64,000 nt of DNA from Solicoccozyma terricola (lineage: Eukaryota; Basidiomycota; Tremellomycetes; Filobasidiales; Piskurozymaceae). A program made the translations under genes and the position numbers. Below are positions 45,281 through 56,917 of this stretch, piece by piece (position 1 is the first letter of the stretch; each line of letters starts with the position of its first letter). The notes under the pieces were generated by a model. It searched no databases. It was given only the letters and a program-made list of their open reading frames with translations, and was not told where the DNA came from. The stretch is taken from contig BCLD01000009.1 of the NCBI GenBank assembly GCA_001600875.1, positions 642,127 to 706,126 of the forward strand. Direction: 5' to 3'.

Positions 45281-48200
45281 ATGTCTAGGGATATCCTACA
45301 CATGGATAACTCCCATTCCCAGATCGCACCGAGAAGATCGACAAGGGAGAGGAAGAATGTACAGCCGTTTGGCGTTGGTGGGAAAGATGGAAAGGGTAAA
45401 GAGAAACAACGATCGGTGAGTTTTTTTGGTTTTGAGTGATGGGTATTTGAGAGAGAGGGAGGGAGGGGGGGGGGGGGAGGATTCAAACTCGGACGGTGGA
45501 TTTTTGGGCTGATGGTTCTGTTGATAATGCGGGAATAGAATGATGATGATGAGCAAGATGAAGGGTTAGAAGATGATGAAGAGCGGGAAGATGGGGAATC
45601 GGAGGAGGATGATGATCATGAGGAGGACGAGGACGAGATTCAAACTTTTCATAGACCTGCTAAGAAACAACGTACGACCAAGACGAACGTCATAACCAAA
45701 AGTAGAACCAACAACGTCAAGAATTCAAATGGTCCAAGTGGTAGTACAAAAAAGATTGCGGAAAATCAAGAAAAGGAAAAGAATCTAGATCAAGGACATG
45801 ATGGAATTCCAGAAAATAACGGTTTATTCAGTATGTTTTATACTCTCTCTCTCTCTCCCTCTGTCTCTCTCCATCTTCTTCTAGATTCCAAGCTCAAAAA
45901 AATGGTTATCCTAATATCCATCTCTTATCAAAAACAACAGATGCTCTACTATCACCTAACATCGCACTCTCACAGACACTTGAGGAATGGATAGATCATT
46001 TTCAAAGGACGGGAGAAGGTGATGAGGGGTTGAAGGAGGAGAAAGAGGGAGTTAAGGAATTGGTAGAGTTTTTGTTCAGAGTGAGTTGGATAATCGGGGA
46101 AAGGTTTTGGGGGAGGAGGTGGGGCGGGGGGGGGGGGGGGGATGGGGGAAGGTAGAGATGGGAACAGGTCGGGATTGGAGTGAGGAAGAAGAGATAGATT
46201 CAAAGAAATGAGGGGTTTTTCTCTCGATCGACGTGTTGAGCTGATCCCTTGATTATCGTTTTTGCAATTCCTGGAACAGTGTTGTGGCTTATCACACGAG
46301 ATAACTGTCGATGAAGCGGATGACCTTGATGGTGTTCCTGATATGTTGGATAACATCCACGCTTTAATCGCTGAAGACAAAGAGGTAAGTGATTCATCAT
46401 CATCAACTCCAAAACGGCCTGAATGACCCCGCTTATTAAGAAGCCGGCTTCCACTCCCGCTCTACACTCGCATAGCATTCTCCCGCTTACCCACTCATCA
46501 GTAAAAGCAAGACATTCAAATCATTTCGTTCCTCCTTGATCACATTCCTCGATTCATTCCTATCCCACCTTTCTATCACTCCACTTCTATACATCACTAC
46601 TTCTGAACCTCCACCACCCACTGGACCTTCTTCCCCTCTCATTGAAATCCTCCTTGCATGGTTAAACCCGATGACGTCGTCTCAATATCGAGCAATTCGT
46701 CATACTGCGACTTTCATCGTTCTTCAAATGGGTAGTGCGATTTGTAAAGTTTGTCAAAAGGTGGAAAATGAGATAACGACGATGGAGAGACAGAAGGAAG
46801 TAGATGAGAAAAGAATTGGGAAGAGGAATGATAAGAGGATTAAGGATTTGGGAACGAGATTGGTGGTTGCTCATGGGAAAAAGGACAAGTTGTTGGGTTA
46901 TTTGAAGGATATATTTGAGGGGTACGTTTTTTTTTTTTTTCGGTCGGGGAGTTGATACGTCCCCCAAGATGATTCGGAGAGAAACAAATTTTTGGTCTGA
47001 CCTGTCATCTGTCATCCTGTCATTCATCGCAGTGTGTTCGTCCATCGATATAGGGATAGCGATCATCTCATTCGAGCAGATTGTTTACATCAACTCGGAG
47101 AATTCATGGAAAAGTATCCGGATAGGTTCGTCGCTACAAAGTATGTTCATTATGTCGATTGGGCTTTGACCGATCCAGTGAGTGGAGCAAACGAATATAG
47201 CCTGGGAAATCCCCCGACCCTTTTTCCCCATTTTTGATCGTTAAATCTCATGCTCACTGCTTATTTGCTGTTCTTCGCCTTCCCCCAGGACAAGGATGCT
47301 CGATCGGAAGCAGTACAAAGTCTCATACCAATCTACAGAAAACCTACCCACGTCGCACACATACGAGTCTTCACAGCCAGAGCTATCGCGCGACTCACCG
47401 AGATGGCAACGCGAGACGTCGAGACTTCTATCCGCGTCAGTGCCGTTCAAGTTCTGTGTGCGATGGAGAAGGCAAAGTTGTTGTCCGATGATGAGGAGGA
47501 TAGGAGGATGAAGTTGGGTTGGTTGGTTTATGATCGTGAGGCTAGAATTCGAAAGGCAGTGTCCGGGCTAGTCAAGTCGATCTGGCAGGACAAAGTCGAA
47601 GAGCTGAAGAAGCAAGCAAAGAACGTGAAGAGATCGAAGCGTGGGAAGAAGGGAAAGACCAAGACAATCACAGCAGAGGATCCCGAGCTGGAGGAACTCG
47701 ATGAGGATCTCGTCGTCGATCACGAAGGGGATGATGAAATCAAGGATCAATTCATAGGACTCAAAGCCCTTGCCGCTGTTCTCACCGACTTCTCCCAACA
47801 ACTCAGTCAAATTGAAAAGGTGATCGACCCGTTCGGCATGGTCGTAGACGGGGACGACACTGCGGATCGCAAAGCCAAGGAGCTACTAGCTTCCATCAGC
47901 GCAGCCGCCTCTGACTCGGACAAGCACGCCTGGGTGGCGGTGGATGCTCTGTGGAGTGAGATCAGCTCGTTGCAGGATTGGGAGATCCTCGTCAAATATC
48001 TTTCGGTCGATCACACCAGTCATGACATCGAACAGGAGGTATGGGCCTTGAAAGAGGATGAAGAGACTTTCATGATCGAGGCGTTGTTGGCAGTGTTGCA
48101 CAAAATGGAGGATCCAGGGAAGGGAAAGAAGGTAGGCGGCAAAAACTGTAGCCTTTCTGTTGTGCTTTTGTTCTTGCTGACTTGACCGCGCTGTCACTAG

Positions 48201-50701
48201 ATGAAGGATGACACGAATGGATCCGACATCACACGGACGCTCATCAAGGCTCTGCCTCGCTTGTTCACTAAACATCAAACCGACGTCGTCCGCACTTGCG
48301 ACATCCTTCGCCTGGTGCAGACGATGAAGTTGGACATGTACATGGAATTGCGTATGGTGTCGGTGAGTGTGTCGTATGATTCTTATTAGCATCGGCAGTC
48401 AGCTTATCAACTTTTTGCTATTTCCAGGCTTATGAAGATCTCTGGGACAACGTCACGCGTCAATTCTTCAAACACAACGATCCTCTTCTCGCTGCAGAAG
48501 CTTTCAAGTCAATTCAATCCTTGTTATCCGCCACCGCCCTCAAGAATTCCAATACGGCCAAGCTCGCGGATTTCGATGAGCAGCTTATGGCGTCTTTGCG
48601 TGATATCACCGCTGATCAGGATATCGCCCTGGCCACTTTTGAAGATGATCAGCTCGTCGCTCTCCAGGCATCAATGTCGCGCATTCGAACGGTGATATTG
48701 TCGCGTGATATCGGAGCACTTCTCGAGGATGATGCTGAGGGCAAGCAGAGCAAGGCGTGGGATATTATTTTGGCATTGGCGAATCGTGGTAGATTAGGAT
48801 TTGCGATCGAGGAGAAGGTCAGTTCGGAAGGAGGCTATCATAAGAGGCCAATGTTGACTGAGTTGTGATTGCAGATGGTCGAGGAGGCTATCAAGGTACT
48901 GAACAGCTCCCTCCTGTGGAGCATCATGAAGGCCAGCACTCCGGAGGGCCAAACCGAGGAGATGCTGCAGCAGGTGGAGATGCGTCGCGATGAGCTGCGG
49001 GCGATGTTGGAGGAGTATGCCCTCGGTCGGAACAGTGCGAAGGAATCTGTGAAACGAGAGGTGAGCAGGTCATGTGCATACAGGTTCAGTCCCTAGCTAA
49101 TACCTCACAATCTTACAGTCTCTTTCCAGCCTCATCATGCTGTACATAGCTCTCAAACGACGCACAGCAGATGTCAAAGGCGCTCTTTCAATGCCCGAGT
49201 CCTTGTGCTTGGAGATGGCAGACCCTCTGCAATACCGTGTCATAGGTGCCATTCAAGCTGCTATGGAGCGTCGAGCCGAAGAATTGGAGCAGATGGAGGA
49301 GAAAGTGGGGGAAGATGATAGCGAAAGCAGTGACGATGAGGATGCGGTCGCTAAGAAACAGCGAAAGAACGCTGGGGGTCAGGGTAAGTGCGAGTAGAGA
49401 TTTGAAGGAAAGGACGTTGCTAATTGGCATACTACTACAGACGGAGATGGGGCCATTGGCGTCCTCGGCAACGACGTCTCCTTCCAATCCTTTATCATGA
49501 TGTTTATCGCCGCAATCCGCGCTGGTGTGCTTGACATTCAACACGCTGCAATCTTTCTCATGCACTTTGGCTATCTGGGTCCCGCGTACGATAGTTGTCT
49601 TCGAGAGCTGCCATCTGTTCTGCAGGACGAGGGGATCTACAATGGAAAAGGTGACGTGCAGCAAGTTGTAGGGACTGCGCTCCAGGAGGTGAGCTCGTGA
49701 AAGGATGAGAGCAAAACGACCGGTAGCTGATACGAGCTCGTCCTGCAGTCTCTCATTCTTCATCTCAATTCAAATACTTACAGCAGCGAACCCGTGCAAA
49801 CCATCCAGCTCGCGAAGCGACTTCAACCTGTCTTCGTTGTCACTGGTGCCAACTTCCGCGTCGGACGCAAGCTGGCCTCTAACGCTGTATGCGATTTCCA
49901 CACCAGCAACATTGACTGGGTGCTGGGGAAGATGTCCGTCTATATGAAGGCGGGGGATTCGAGCAAGGACAAGAAGGCGAAAGAACGAGCAAAGGGAAAG
50001 GCCGGGACCTGCCTGATGTACTTCAGGGTCTTGTTGAATTTGAGCCAGGCTATCAGTCCAAGGGATGCGTTGAAGATGTGAGTGTATTTACACGGGCCTG
50101 TCGCCGTAGCAATGAGTTGACCTCATCGTCCTATCTCAGCAAAAACCGCCTTGCTTCAGCTTGCCAACAGCATGGCATCAAGCCCGCCAAATCAAAGGCT
50201 TGGGAGCCTCTCGCTGCGTATGAGAAGCGTCTCGTCCAGATTGCTAGCACTGATTCTGGTGTCAAGGCTGCGTCTCGCAAGCAAGCTGAAGAACCCGTTG
50301 TCGAAATCGAGGAGGCGGAGCCAGGTTCACCAACTCCACGATCGGCTTTGGTTCCTGCCAGTGGCCAGGTTTCTGCTCGTCCTCGTCCAAGGCTGGCTAA
50401 AGCCGCTGCTACTGCCGCCGACGCTCTTTCCGGAAGCAATGTCGAGCCAGCTGGTGAACCTGTCACTGATATCCCACGAAGGGGCAAGCGTCCCGCAGAG
50501 GATGAGGATGAAGCCGCTGCAGATCACTCGCTGGAGGAGCTAGCTAACCTTGAATCTCCGGAAGGACATGTAGCAGACGATGATCAGGACATGGGTGGAG
50601 AGGATGATGGAGATGATGATGCGGCATCGGAGAGCGGACAAGGGGTTAGGTCGCAGAGCTTTTCCACGTTGAGGACGAGGAAGCGACCCAAGCGAGGTTG
50701 A
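45281..50701 (+). CDS. SCC3: Cohesin subunit SA/STAG (Scc3)
   Basis: HEAT-repeat subunit of cohesin, needed for sister chromatid cohesion and loading onto DNA. Start at 45281 (MSRDILHMDNSHSQ), followed by a disordered, acidic and basic N-terminus typical of STAG proteins, then FKSFRSSLITFLDSFLSHL and the stromalin conservative domain VFVHRYRDSDHLIRADCLHQLGEFM ... YVHYVDWALTDP (split by introns near 46920-47040). A long exon from about 47289 continues the HEAT array, with MQMVEEAIKVL-like helices, then FGYLGPAYDSCLRELPSVLQ and a C-terminal acidic/basic disordered tail ending RTRKRPKRG. About 13 exons. Intron near 46085-46280 carries a G run (46127-46140). Confidence 0.92.
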
Positions 50702-50920
50702 GACGTGCTTTGTTAAAGGAACCGTCCTATTGTATGCATTTGGTACTAGATTTGTCTTTCGCTTTAATGTCATTACGCCGATTTAGGCAGCGTTTTTCAG
50801 ACATAGCACAGGGTGTAATGGCATGCCCCTGATCGTATTTCGCAGCTTGAGAACATGGCGCTTACAAATTAGTAGATTCATTCGGCACAATATTACAACC
50901 CAGTCCATCCGCTGCAGCGT
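50702..50920. other. Convergent intergenic region SCC3/ARP6
   Basis: 219 bases between convergent stops; nothing beyond expected 3' UTRs. Confidence 0.4.
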
Positions 50921-53040
50921 TCACAGATAATCATTCTCGTCCGTACTCTCCTCGCCACTACTCGGCGCCCCATATCTCTGCTTTTTGTTCTTTCCCCTTC
51001 GCCCTCCTCCCTTTTTCTTGAGAGGCTTCGCATCGACCTCGTCCCCCTTGCGAACGATGCCACCCAAGCCTTGTGCAGTGGCGAATCGGCGTCGACATGC
51101 TTCAGAACCGTATTCGAGGTATTCTTGACGAGTAATCGGGTATGAGGTATGGTAGGATGCGTCCATGGCGAGTGCTTGGGCGCCGTAGTATGCAGGTGTT
51201 ACGGGACTGAGGAGGGGATATGATTGGATTAGCACCAACGCTTGCAATGTATGCCACTTGGTCACTCACTCATACGCCTCGAACAAGCCACATTCCCATT
51301 CCACCGGACACAAGGCCGTTAATTCCCTATCGCTGTGGTCATACGCAGCTTAGCGAGGCTCGGTCGACCGCAAGGACCGCGTTGCACTCACAGCCTCTCT
51401 CCGATTGCATCTGTCCCAGCTGTTCCTCCAAAGAGACCAACATGTGCCCAGTACATTCCTTGGTGCTCGACAGGCATCGACCTGATGACAGACGCAATGG
51501 TCTCCGGAAGACCAGCCTGTTTCAAACCTGTTCAAGGTGGACAAGTCTCAGTTGCGATTCAATGGCAATTGCAGCATTGCGACTCACCAATGTCAGACGG
51601 ATTGAACAAAACTTCTGGAACGGTAAATCTCTCGTTGTTCATCCACAGTATCTGCTCTTCTGACGCTGCTGCTTTCGCTCTGACGTTTATCTTTGTGGTT
51701 GGTGTCATGCTGCTTTCAGCGTTTCCGTCCATGTTGATGTCGGCATCCTCCGATTCGATTGCGTTCGGTCCGGAGATGATATAACCCGTCGTGTTGCCGG
51801 GTGAAAAGTCCGGTAGGACGTATTGTTGAACGATCGGGTTTACCTTCGGGTTGCGTCTGTCAAACCCCGTCACATTAGCTCACGGAAAATGAAAACAATT
51901 TCGTCGTCCTTTTACTCACTTGCACATCTCCAAATCACCTCTCCAATCCATACTGACATAACAGCACTCCTCTCGCACCTTTTCCATCAGATATGTCTCA
52001 TCCATCATATTCCATTGACGGAATGAGACGAGTTGTTTGAGATGGTTGGTTAGGAGTTTACCGCCAACGTCGATGCTGTAGGGTGGAGTAGCGAGGTAGA
52101 TGAGATGATCGGATGGTATATGTATATTGTAAGCCGGTCTGTTACCAGAAGATGGCCAAGAGCCTGACATTGTTACTCACCGCTTCACTTTGTCCCACAC
52201 TACCTTGCCTTCAAACATCGGCACGACATGGGTATAACTGTACCCCACATCAACGAGGATCATACACGCCGGCACTGGATCGGGTGGTTGTCCAAAGAGA
52301 GCACCGTGTGGGATGAGGGATGCGGCTGGCGAAAAGGATGGTGGCAGGATTCAGCGAGGTTACTCGATGATCAAGGGACATGGGTCTTGGAAAGAGAAGA
52401 ATAAAAGGAAATGGAAAATGCATATGCAGAAATTCGTATCTATACATATTCAAGGTACCGACTTGTTGCGAGTGAAGTGAAAACCTCGGAAGGGATTCAA
52501 AAGACGCCGTCGGTCCTATCATTCCAATCTACGCGAAACCTTGCTTGCAAGGAAACCAAGTTAAGAAGATCCAACACTCACGAGAACATCTGTAACAGCT
52601 TTCAAACTCCCATTCCTCGAATATCATCTGATCATACGTTTCTCCCAAACTTGGGAGATTGAAATACGGCTCGGTGACCAGTAAAGATGTCTCCGATGGT
52701 TTGATGTGGAGTTGTGAGAATACTCTATCCCAGACCCGTTTTTCACATTCCCACGCAGTCAACATACCCTATCACCGCAGATACCGCAATCAGTACATAT
52801 CACTAGAGCGAATGGGAGAATACCACCGACACTCACCCTCTCAAACGGCCTTCGATATTGCAAACCTCCGTAATCCCTACATCGTTCAATCTCATCCGCG
52901 ACATAGGTCTTCTTATCGCCCTTGGATCTCACGATTGAGTTTGGAAAGAGACGAGGTTCGACGTACAATGGATCACCTGCGATCCCCGCCTTGATAGTGT
53001 GGGCTCCATTGTCCAGGATGAGGACAGGTGGGAAAGACAT
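50921..53040 (-). CDS. ARP6: Actin-related protein 6
   Basis: Nuclear actin-fold subunit of the SWR1-type remodeller that deposits H2A.Z. Start at 53040 with the actin ATP-loop-like [20 protein letters not shown]; then [59 protein letters not shown], and the Arp6-typical [19 protein letters not shown] ... [20 protein letters not shown]. The C-terminal part has [31 protein letters not shown] and a basic Arp6-like tail ending STDENDYL at 50921. About eight exons. An insertion of about 60 residues, Ser/Asn/Asp-rich, lies between [13 protein letters not shown] and [16 protein letters not shown]. Confidence 0.93.
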
Positions 53041-53713
53041 GACCGAAGGGTATAAAACGCGTCAAGGCGTCGCGGTCATATTTCGATGGAAGAAGCTAGT
53101 TGCCAAAAAAAGAAAAACGAGTCAGTGACACGAATTTCCATAACATTTCCTCCAGTCCCACACGACTCTCCCAGCACCCATCACCAGCCAAATTGAAAAA
53201 AGCATCAGAAAATCCCTTGTAGCAAATCAGTGACCCTTTCGGGACTCAGAAACAGCTTCTAGTTGATTATTTTTATAAGAGGTTTCATCACCTTGCTTTT
53301 TTTTTTTTGGCGGGTGAAGGATGGGAAGATGACGGGGAAGGGGGACCAGAAGAGAGAAGACTCACGATTAGTTGTATTGAAGGTGTCCACGTCGATGAGA
53401 GGGCTGCTCTACATGTTCGACGTGGATGTTTGTAAAAGATGAAAGCTGTTGAAAGAGGATCTCGCTGCAAGTTTCGCTGTTGAATTGGGAAATAATAAGG
53501 AAAAGTCTCACGGTGGACATCGGTGGCGGGGGAGAATAATCATGTTCCTGACAAGAGTTGCAGGTATGTCAATCAGTTCGTATCGTGCGTATACAAGATA
53601 CATCAAGAGCTGCAGTATTCATCGTTTATCTCTTCCAGTCAGAACCTTTCGCTTTCTCTGCATTCTATTCATCTCCAGAACCTTCCCATCCCAGCACCTT
53701 CGAGACACACTTC
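53041..53713. other. Intergenic region upstream of ARP6
   Basis: 673 bases between the ARP6 start and the stop of the next minus-strand gene. A T run (about 53300-53309) and scattered AT-rich segments; no gene recognised. Confidence 0.4.
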
Positions 53714-54823
53714 TTAATCCAAAAATGCCTCCTCCATCAAATGCAACAACCCAGGTCCACTAGCTTCGTCCGCCTTTCTTTTCACGACTTCGGCATCAAC
53801 CTCCTGGTCCACCTTTGCATTTCCATTCCCACCCGCACCCGTACCACCATTACCCAGGTTCTCAAACCCACCAGCCGCTTCAACCTGTTCTCGAATCCTT
53901 TTTGCTTCTTCAACGGGATTAGGTACTGAAGGATCGATGAACGGTCGAATTGCAGAGGTTAAATCAGCAGGCGAACAACCTAATAATGTTGAAAGTGATA
54001 AAATTGAAGCTTGAATATCATCCGAAGTCCCTGGTGTATTCTTTCCACCACCCAATGGGACGTTGGTGTATTGTCTTCCAGTTCCGGTTCCCGTAGACGT
54101 AGCAACCGCTGCACTATTCGCAGCAGCAGAAGAAACGCTAGCTGAAACGGAAGCATCCTGCCTCTGTTTCAAAACAGCAGCTGTATTGGGGTTCCCAGTG
54201 ATCAAGGCCCAATAACCACCTGCGTCGGATGCCCAGATTGTCATTCGCCAGATGTAGAATGCGAGGATTGCAACAAGGGCTAGGAAGAGGTTGGTTAGGC
54301 TGTGGAAGGTGGGCAAGGGGGAGGGGGGTGCATTGGAGGGGATTTAAAAGTTGGGAAGGGCATCGATAGGGAGGCGGTGGTCGACGATGGGGCAAGAAGG
54401 TTTGGGAGGATAGATGGGAACCAATCAAGAGGAAGGGAGTTTGCAATTTGCAGGAGAAAAGGTAGATCGAGCGCAGTTTCAAGACAACATCAGCAAACTC
54501 GTCATCTCATGGCAGTCCCGCCATTCACAACATTGCCAACTATCCACTCACAATTTATTCATTGAGATATTCGCAAAAGGAGGTTTCACATGTGGATTAC
54601 TCCTCGGTACCTTTTTTGACGGATCGGTACTCAGCGATGCCCTGTGACAAGACACCCAAATTCCCAGGTAAATCAGTAAAGCATGGACTTTTTTTGGTCA
54701 TTCCGATGAGCAGGACGGGATTGAACCTACGGTGCATCACTTGAACTCTGCTCATTCAACGCTGACTGTCTTTGTCTTGTTGCATTTGCGACTTGAGGGT
54801 CTTGGGAGAACGAGGTGGACATG
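53714..54823 (-). CDS. Single-pass membrane protein of unknown function
   Basis: Not recognised. Three exons: from ATG 54823 (MSTSFSQDPQVANATRQRQ), a middle exon encoding SLSTDPSKKVPRSNPHVKPP and MNK, and 54299-53714. The long frame of the last exon has no ATG of its own; it becomes complete only when joined through the 252-base intron 54551-54300 (TT|C, giving MNKFLTNLFLALVAILAFYIW). That segment is a single transmembrane helix near residue 60, followed by an Ala/Ser-rich linker and a conserved-looking block, SILSLSTLLGCSPADLTSAI and PVEEAKRIREQVEAAGG, then a Gly-rich and acidic tail ending HLMEEAFLD. Confidence 0.7.
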
Positions 54824-55214
54824 GTGTGGGATATGTTTGGAGTTTTGTTGGAAGTGTTAGGGCGGATGTGGAGAATCTTGAGAGCATGGGTGCTGACTGT
54901 ATAACGGAGCATCTGACTTTACTCGGTACGTCATCGCGCGTCACTGGGCACGTGGTGTTCTACACGTGAGTCTCGGGTGTAGCCATTTCACGCGCTCCTT
55001 TCGGACCATCGGTGTTGAGGCGAGTTTCTGTGGGGCGAATGTTTAGGTAATCGCCCCCGTTCCGCGCTTCAACCTGCACCCACCCCTGTCACTGCGCTTC
55101 CCCCCGCCCAGCCCAGCCCAACCACCCAGCCTGGTCTATCGCCGTAAAGCACAGAAGAGCTCGCTACCCATCCCTTCAAGACCACCCCCATCAACCCTCA
55201 AGGATTCGTAGAAA
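54824..55214. promoter_or_regulatory. Divergent promoter, membrane protein / RPL31
   Basis: 391 bases between divergent starts, with a C-rich stretch on the + strand (about 55070-55130). Nothing specific recognised. Confidence 0.4.
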
Positions 55215-56501
55215 TGGTGAGTCGCATCGTCCTTGATAGATGGAATGTAGAATGGGGAAAGCTGACGATACGGATTGTTGTGCTAGGCTCCTACCAAGAA
55301 GGTTAGTGTTGTAGATTTCGGCAGCGAGCAGTCGGGGTTTGAGGAATCCGGCGGTGGTGTTGTGTTTCTGGGATTGGTCTGGTCCGTTTGGATGGAAAGG
55401 GTACTGGTGGTGGAATGAATTGACAGACGAGATCAACAAGGGAGACGTTTGGTAGTCCGGTCCGACTCGAGAATCGTTTGAAAACACGACCTTCGATAAT
55501 CGCTGGATAAGGAAAGCTTGCTTCGATGCATCTCAAAATCGAAACACCGATGCTTTCGACACGGCATACACGATGGGATTCAACCAGTACACCGCGCTAT
55601 CGTCCTTTCCATCCAGCAACAACGGAATGAGGTATCACTCGATTCTCATCGACCAAGGACAAAATGTTATCCCCGATACGCCTTCTCGACGAAATATACA
55701 AGCTTCACACAGAAGACGCAGACCTCCAATTGCGTCAAGAGATTCAGTCATAGATCATCGAAGGGTCATCCTTTGTTGAGACATGGAGGGTTGTCTGGGC
55801 GAACAGTGTCGGGAAATACGAAACGGGAAGGAGCACTCCGAATGGGGAGTGTATACCTTCAGCTCCTTCTCTCTTAAATAAAGCGAAAATAAATGCGCTG
55901 GCTAGAAGCCAGACACCACCGCCAAAAACCACCCTTGAAGCGTTCGCTCATATATCGTTTAACATTGACTGACGATATTACCCCGGTTGTTTTAAATCTA
56001 ACAGACCCCAAAGACCCGTTCTGCTCTCCGAGATGTCGTCACGAGGGAGTACACCGTCCATCTCCACAAGATGGTCCACGACACCGCCTTCAAGAAGCGT
56101 AAGTTTGAACATTTTCCAATCATTCCAGGGAAGAAACTAATATTTTCCTTCCGTTGTCAATCAGGTGCACCAAAAGCCATCAAGGCGGTCATCTCGTTTG
56201 CTCAAAAAGCCATGAACGTCCAAGATGTACGAATTTCCCCATCTCTTAACCAGGCTCTATGGGCTCGTGGTGTTAGGTCCCCACCTATCCGTGTACGAGT
56301 TAGACTCGAGAGGAAGAGGAACGACCAGGAGGGTGCCAAGGAGAAGCTTTACGTTTTGGCCAGCCATGTTGAGGGTGTTACTAGCTTCAAGGTGAGGAAT
56401 ATATGACCGTTCGGTTTGATGGATTTGGGAAACTGATGGTATGATTTATGTGTGATGTGTAGGGTTTGGAGACCGCCGTTATTGAGGGTGACGACGAGTA
56501 G
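55215..56501 (+). CDS. RPL31: 60S ribosomal protein L31 (eL31)
   Basis: Large-subunit ribosomal protein near the exit tunnel. Exons: 55215-55217 (only the ATG), 55287-55301 (APTKK), 56005-about 56099, then about 56165-56391 and about 56462-56501. The protein reads [95 protein letters not shown] and ends VIEGDDE. The second intron (55302-56004) is 703 bases, exceptional in this window. Small first exons are common in fungal ribosomal protein genes. Confidence 0.95.
55302..56004 (+). other. RPL31: 703-base intron of RPL31
   Basis: Donor GTTAGT and acceptor TCTAACAG. Long ribosomal-protein introns often host snoRNAs or other RNAs; I could not identify C/D boxes with confidence and did not find a convincing nested gene. 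Short open frames are present, but none is recognised. Confidence 0.5.
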
Positions 56502-56917
56502 ATGCACTCTCTACTTGGGAACGTCAATATTGATCTAGCAACCGGTAGCTTGCGGAATGTTCATCAATCTGGAGTTGAGAAGCGCAGGATTTTTCCCCGC
56601 TCTCTTTGTTTGGAGATGTTCTTAGGTAGCTGGATGGGAGCTTGATGATGATGGCATTTCCTTTCGTCTTGTGAGGTTCATTTGACTGCCATCGTGAAGA
56701 GACAGTCAAATTCCAGAATTCAAAGTCACATTCGGGGTTGGCGGTGGCAAACTTTGCTTTACATCGATCGAGTTTCACTTGCATAGTTTTCACAACGATT
56801 CATATCCATGTTAGCCCCGGATGATACAACCTGCCTTGCGCATTGATTTTCTTTTTTTCCTTTTTCTCCTGTCAAATTGCATTGCCTGCGTGCGACCTTG
56901 AAACAAGACCAACCCTG
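56502..56917. other. Convergent intergenic region RPL31/permease
   Basis: 416 bases between convergent stops. No gene, repeat or RNA recognised. Confidence 0.4.

Noticed and set aside
54414..54647. Plus-strand frame with a hydrophobic end (FAKGGFTCGLLLGTFFDG)
   Set aside because: It lies antisense to an exon and the 252-base intron of the minus-strand membrane-protein gene, which has a far better supported model.
54715..54745. B-box-like GGTTCAATCC on the minus strand
   Set aside because: The adjoining bases do not form a T-stem or acceptor stem, and the site coincides with the donor of an intron in the minus-strand membrane-protein gene.
55518..55877. Open frame inside the RPL31 intron
   Set aside because: No recognisable domain, no splice or start support, and composition like antisense or random sequence.
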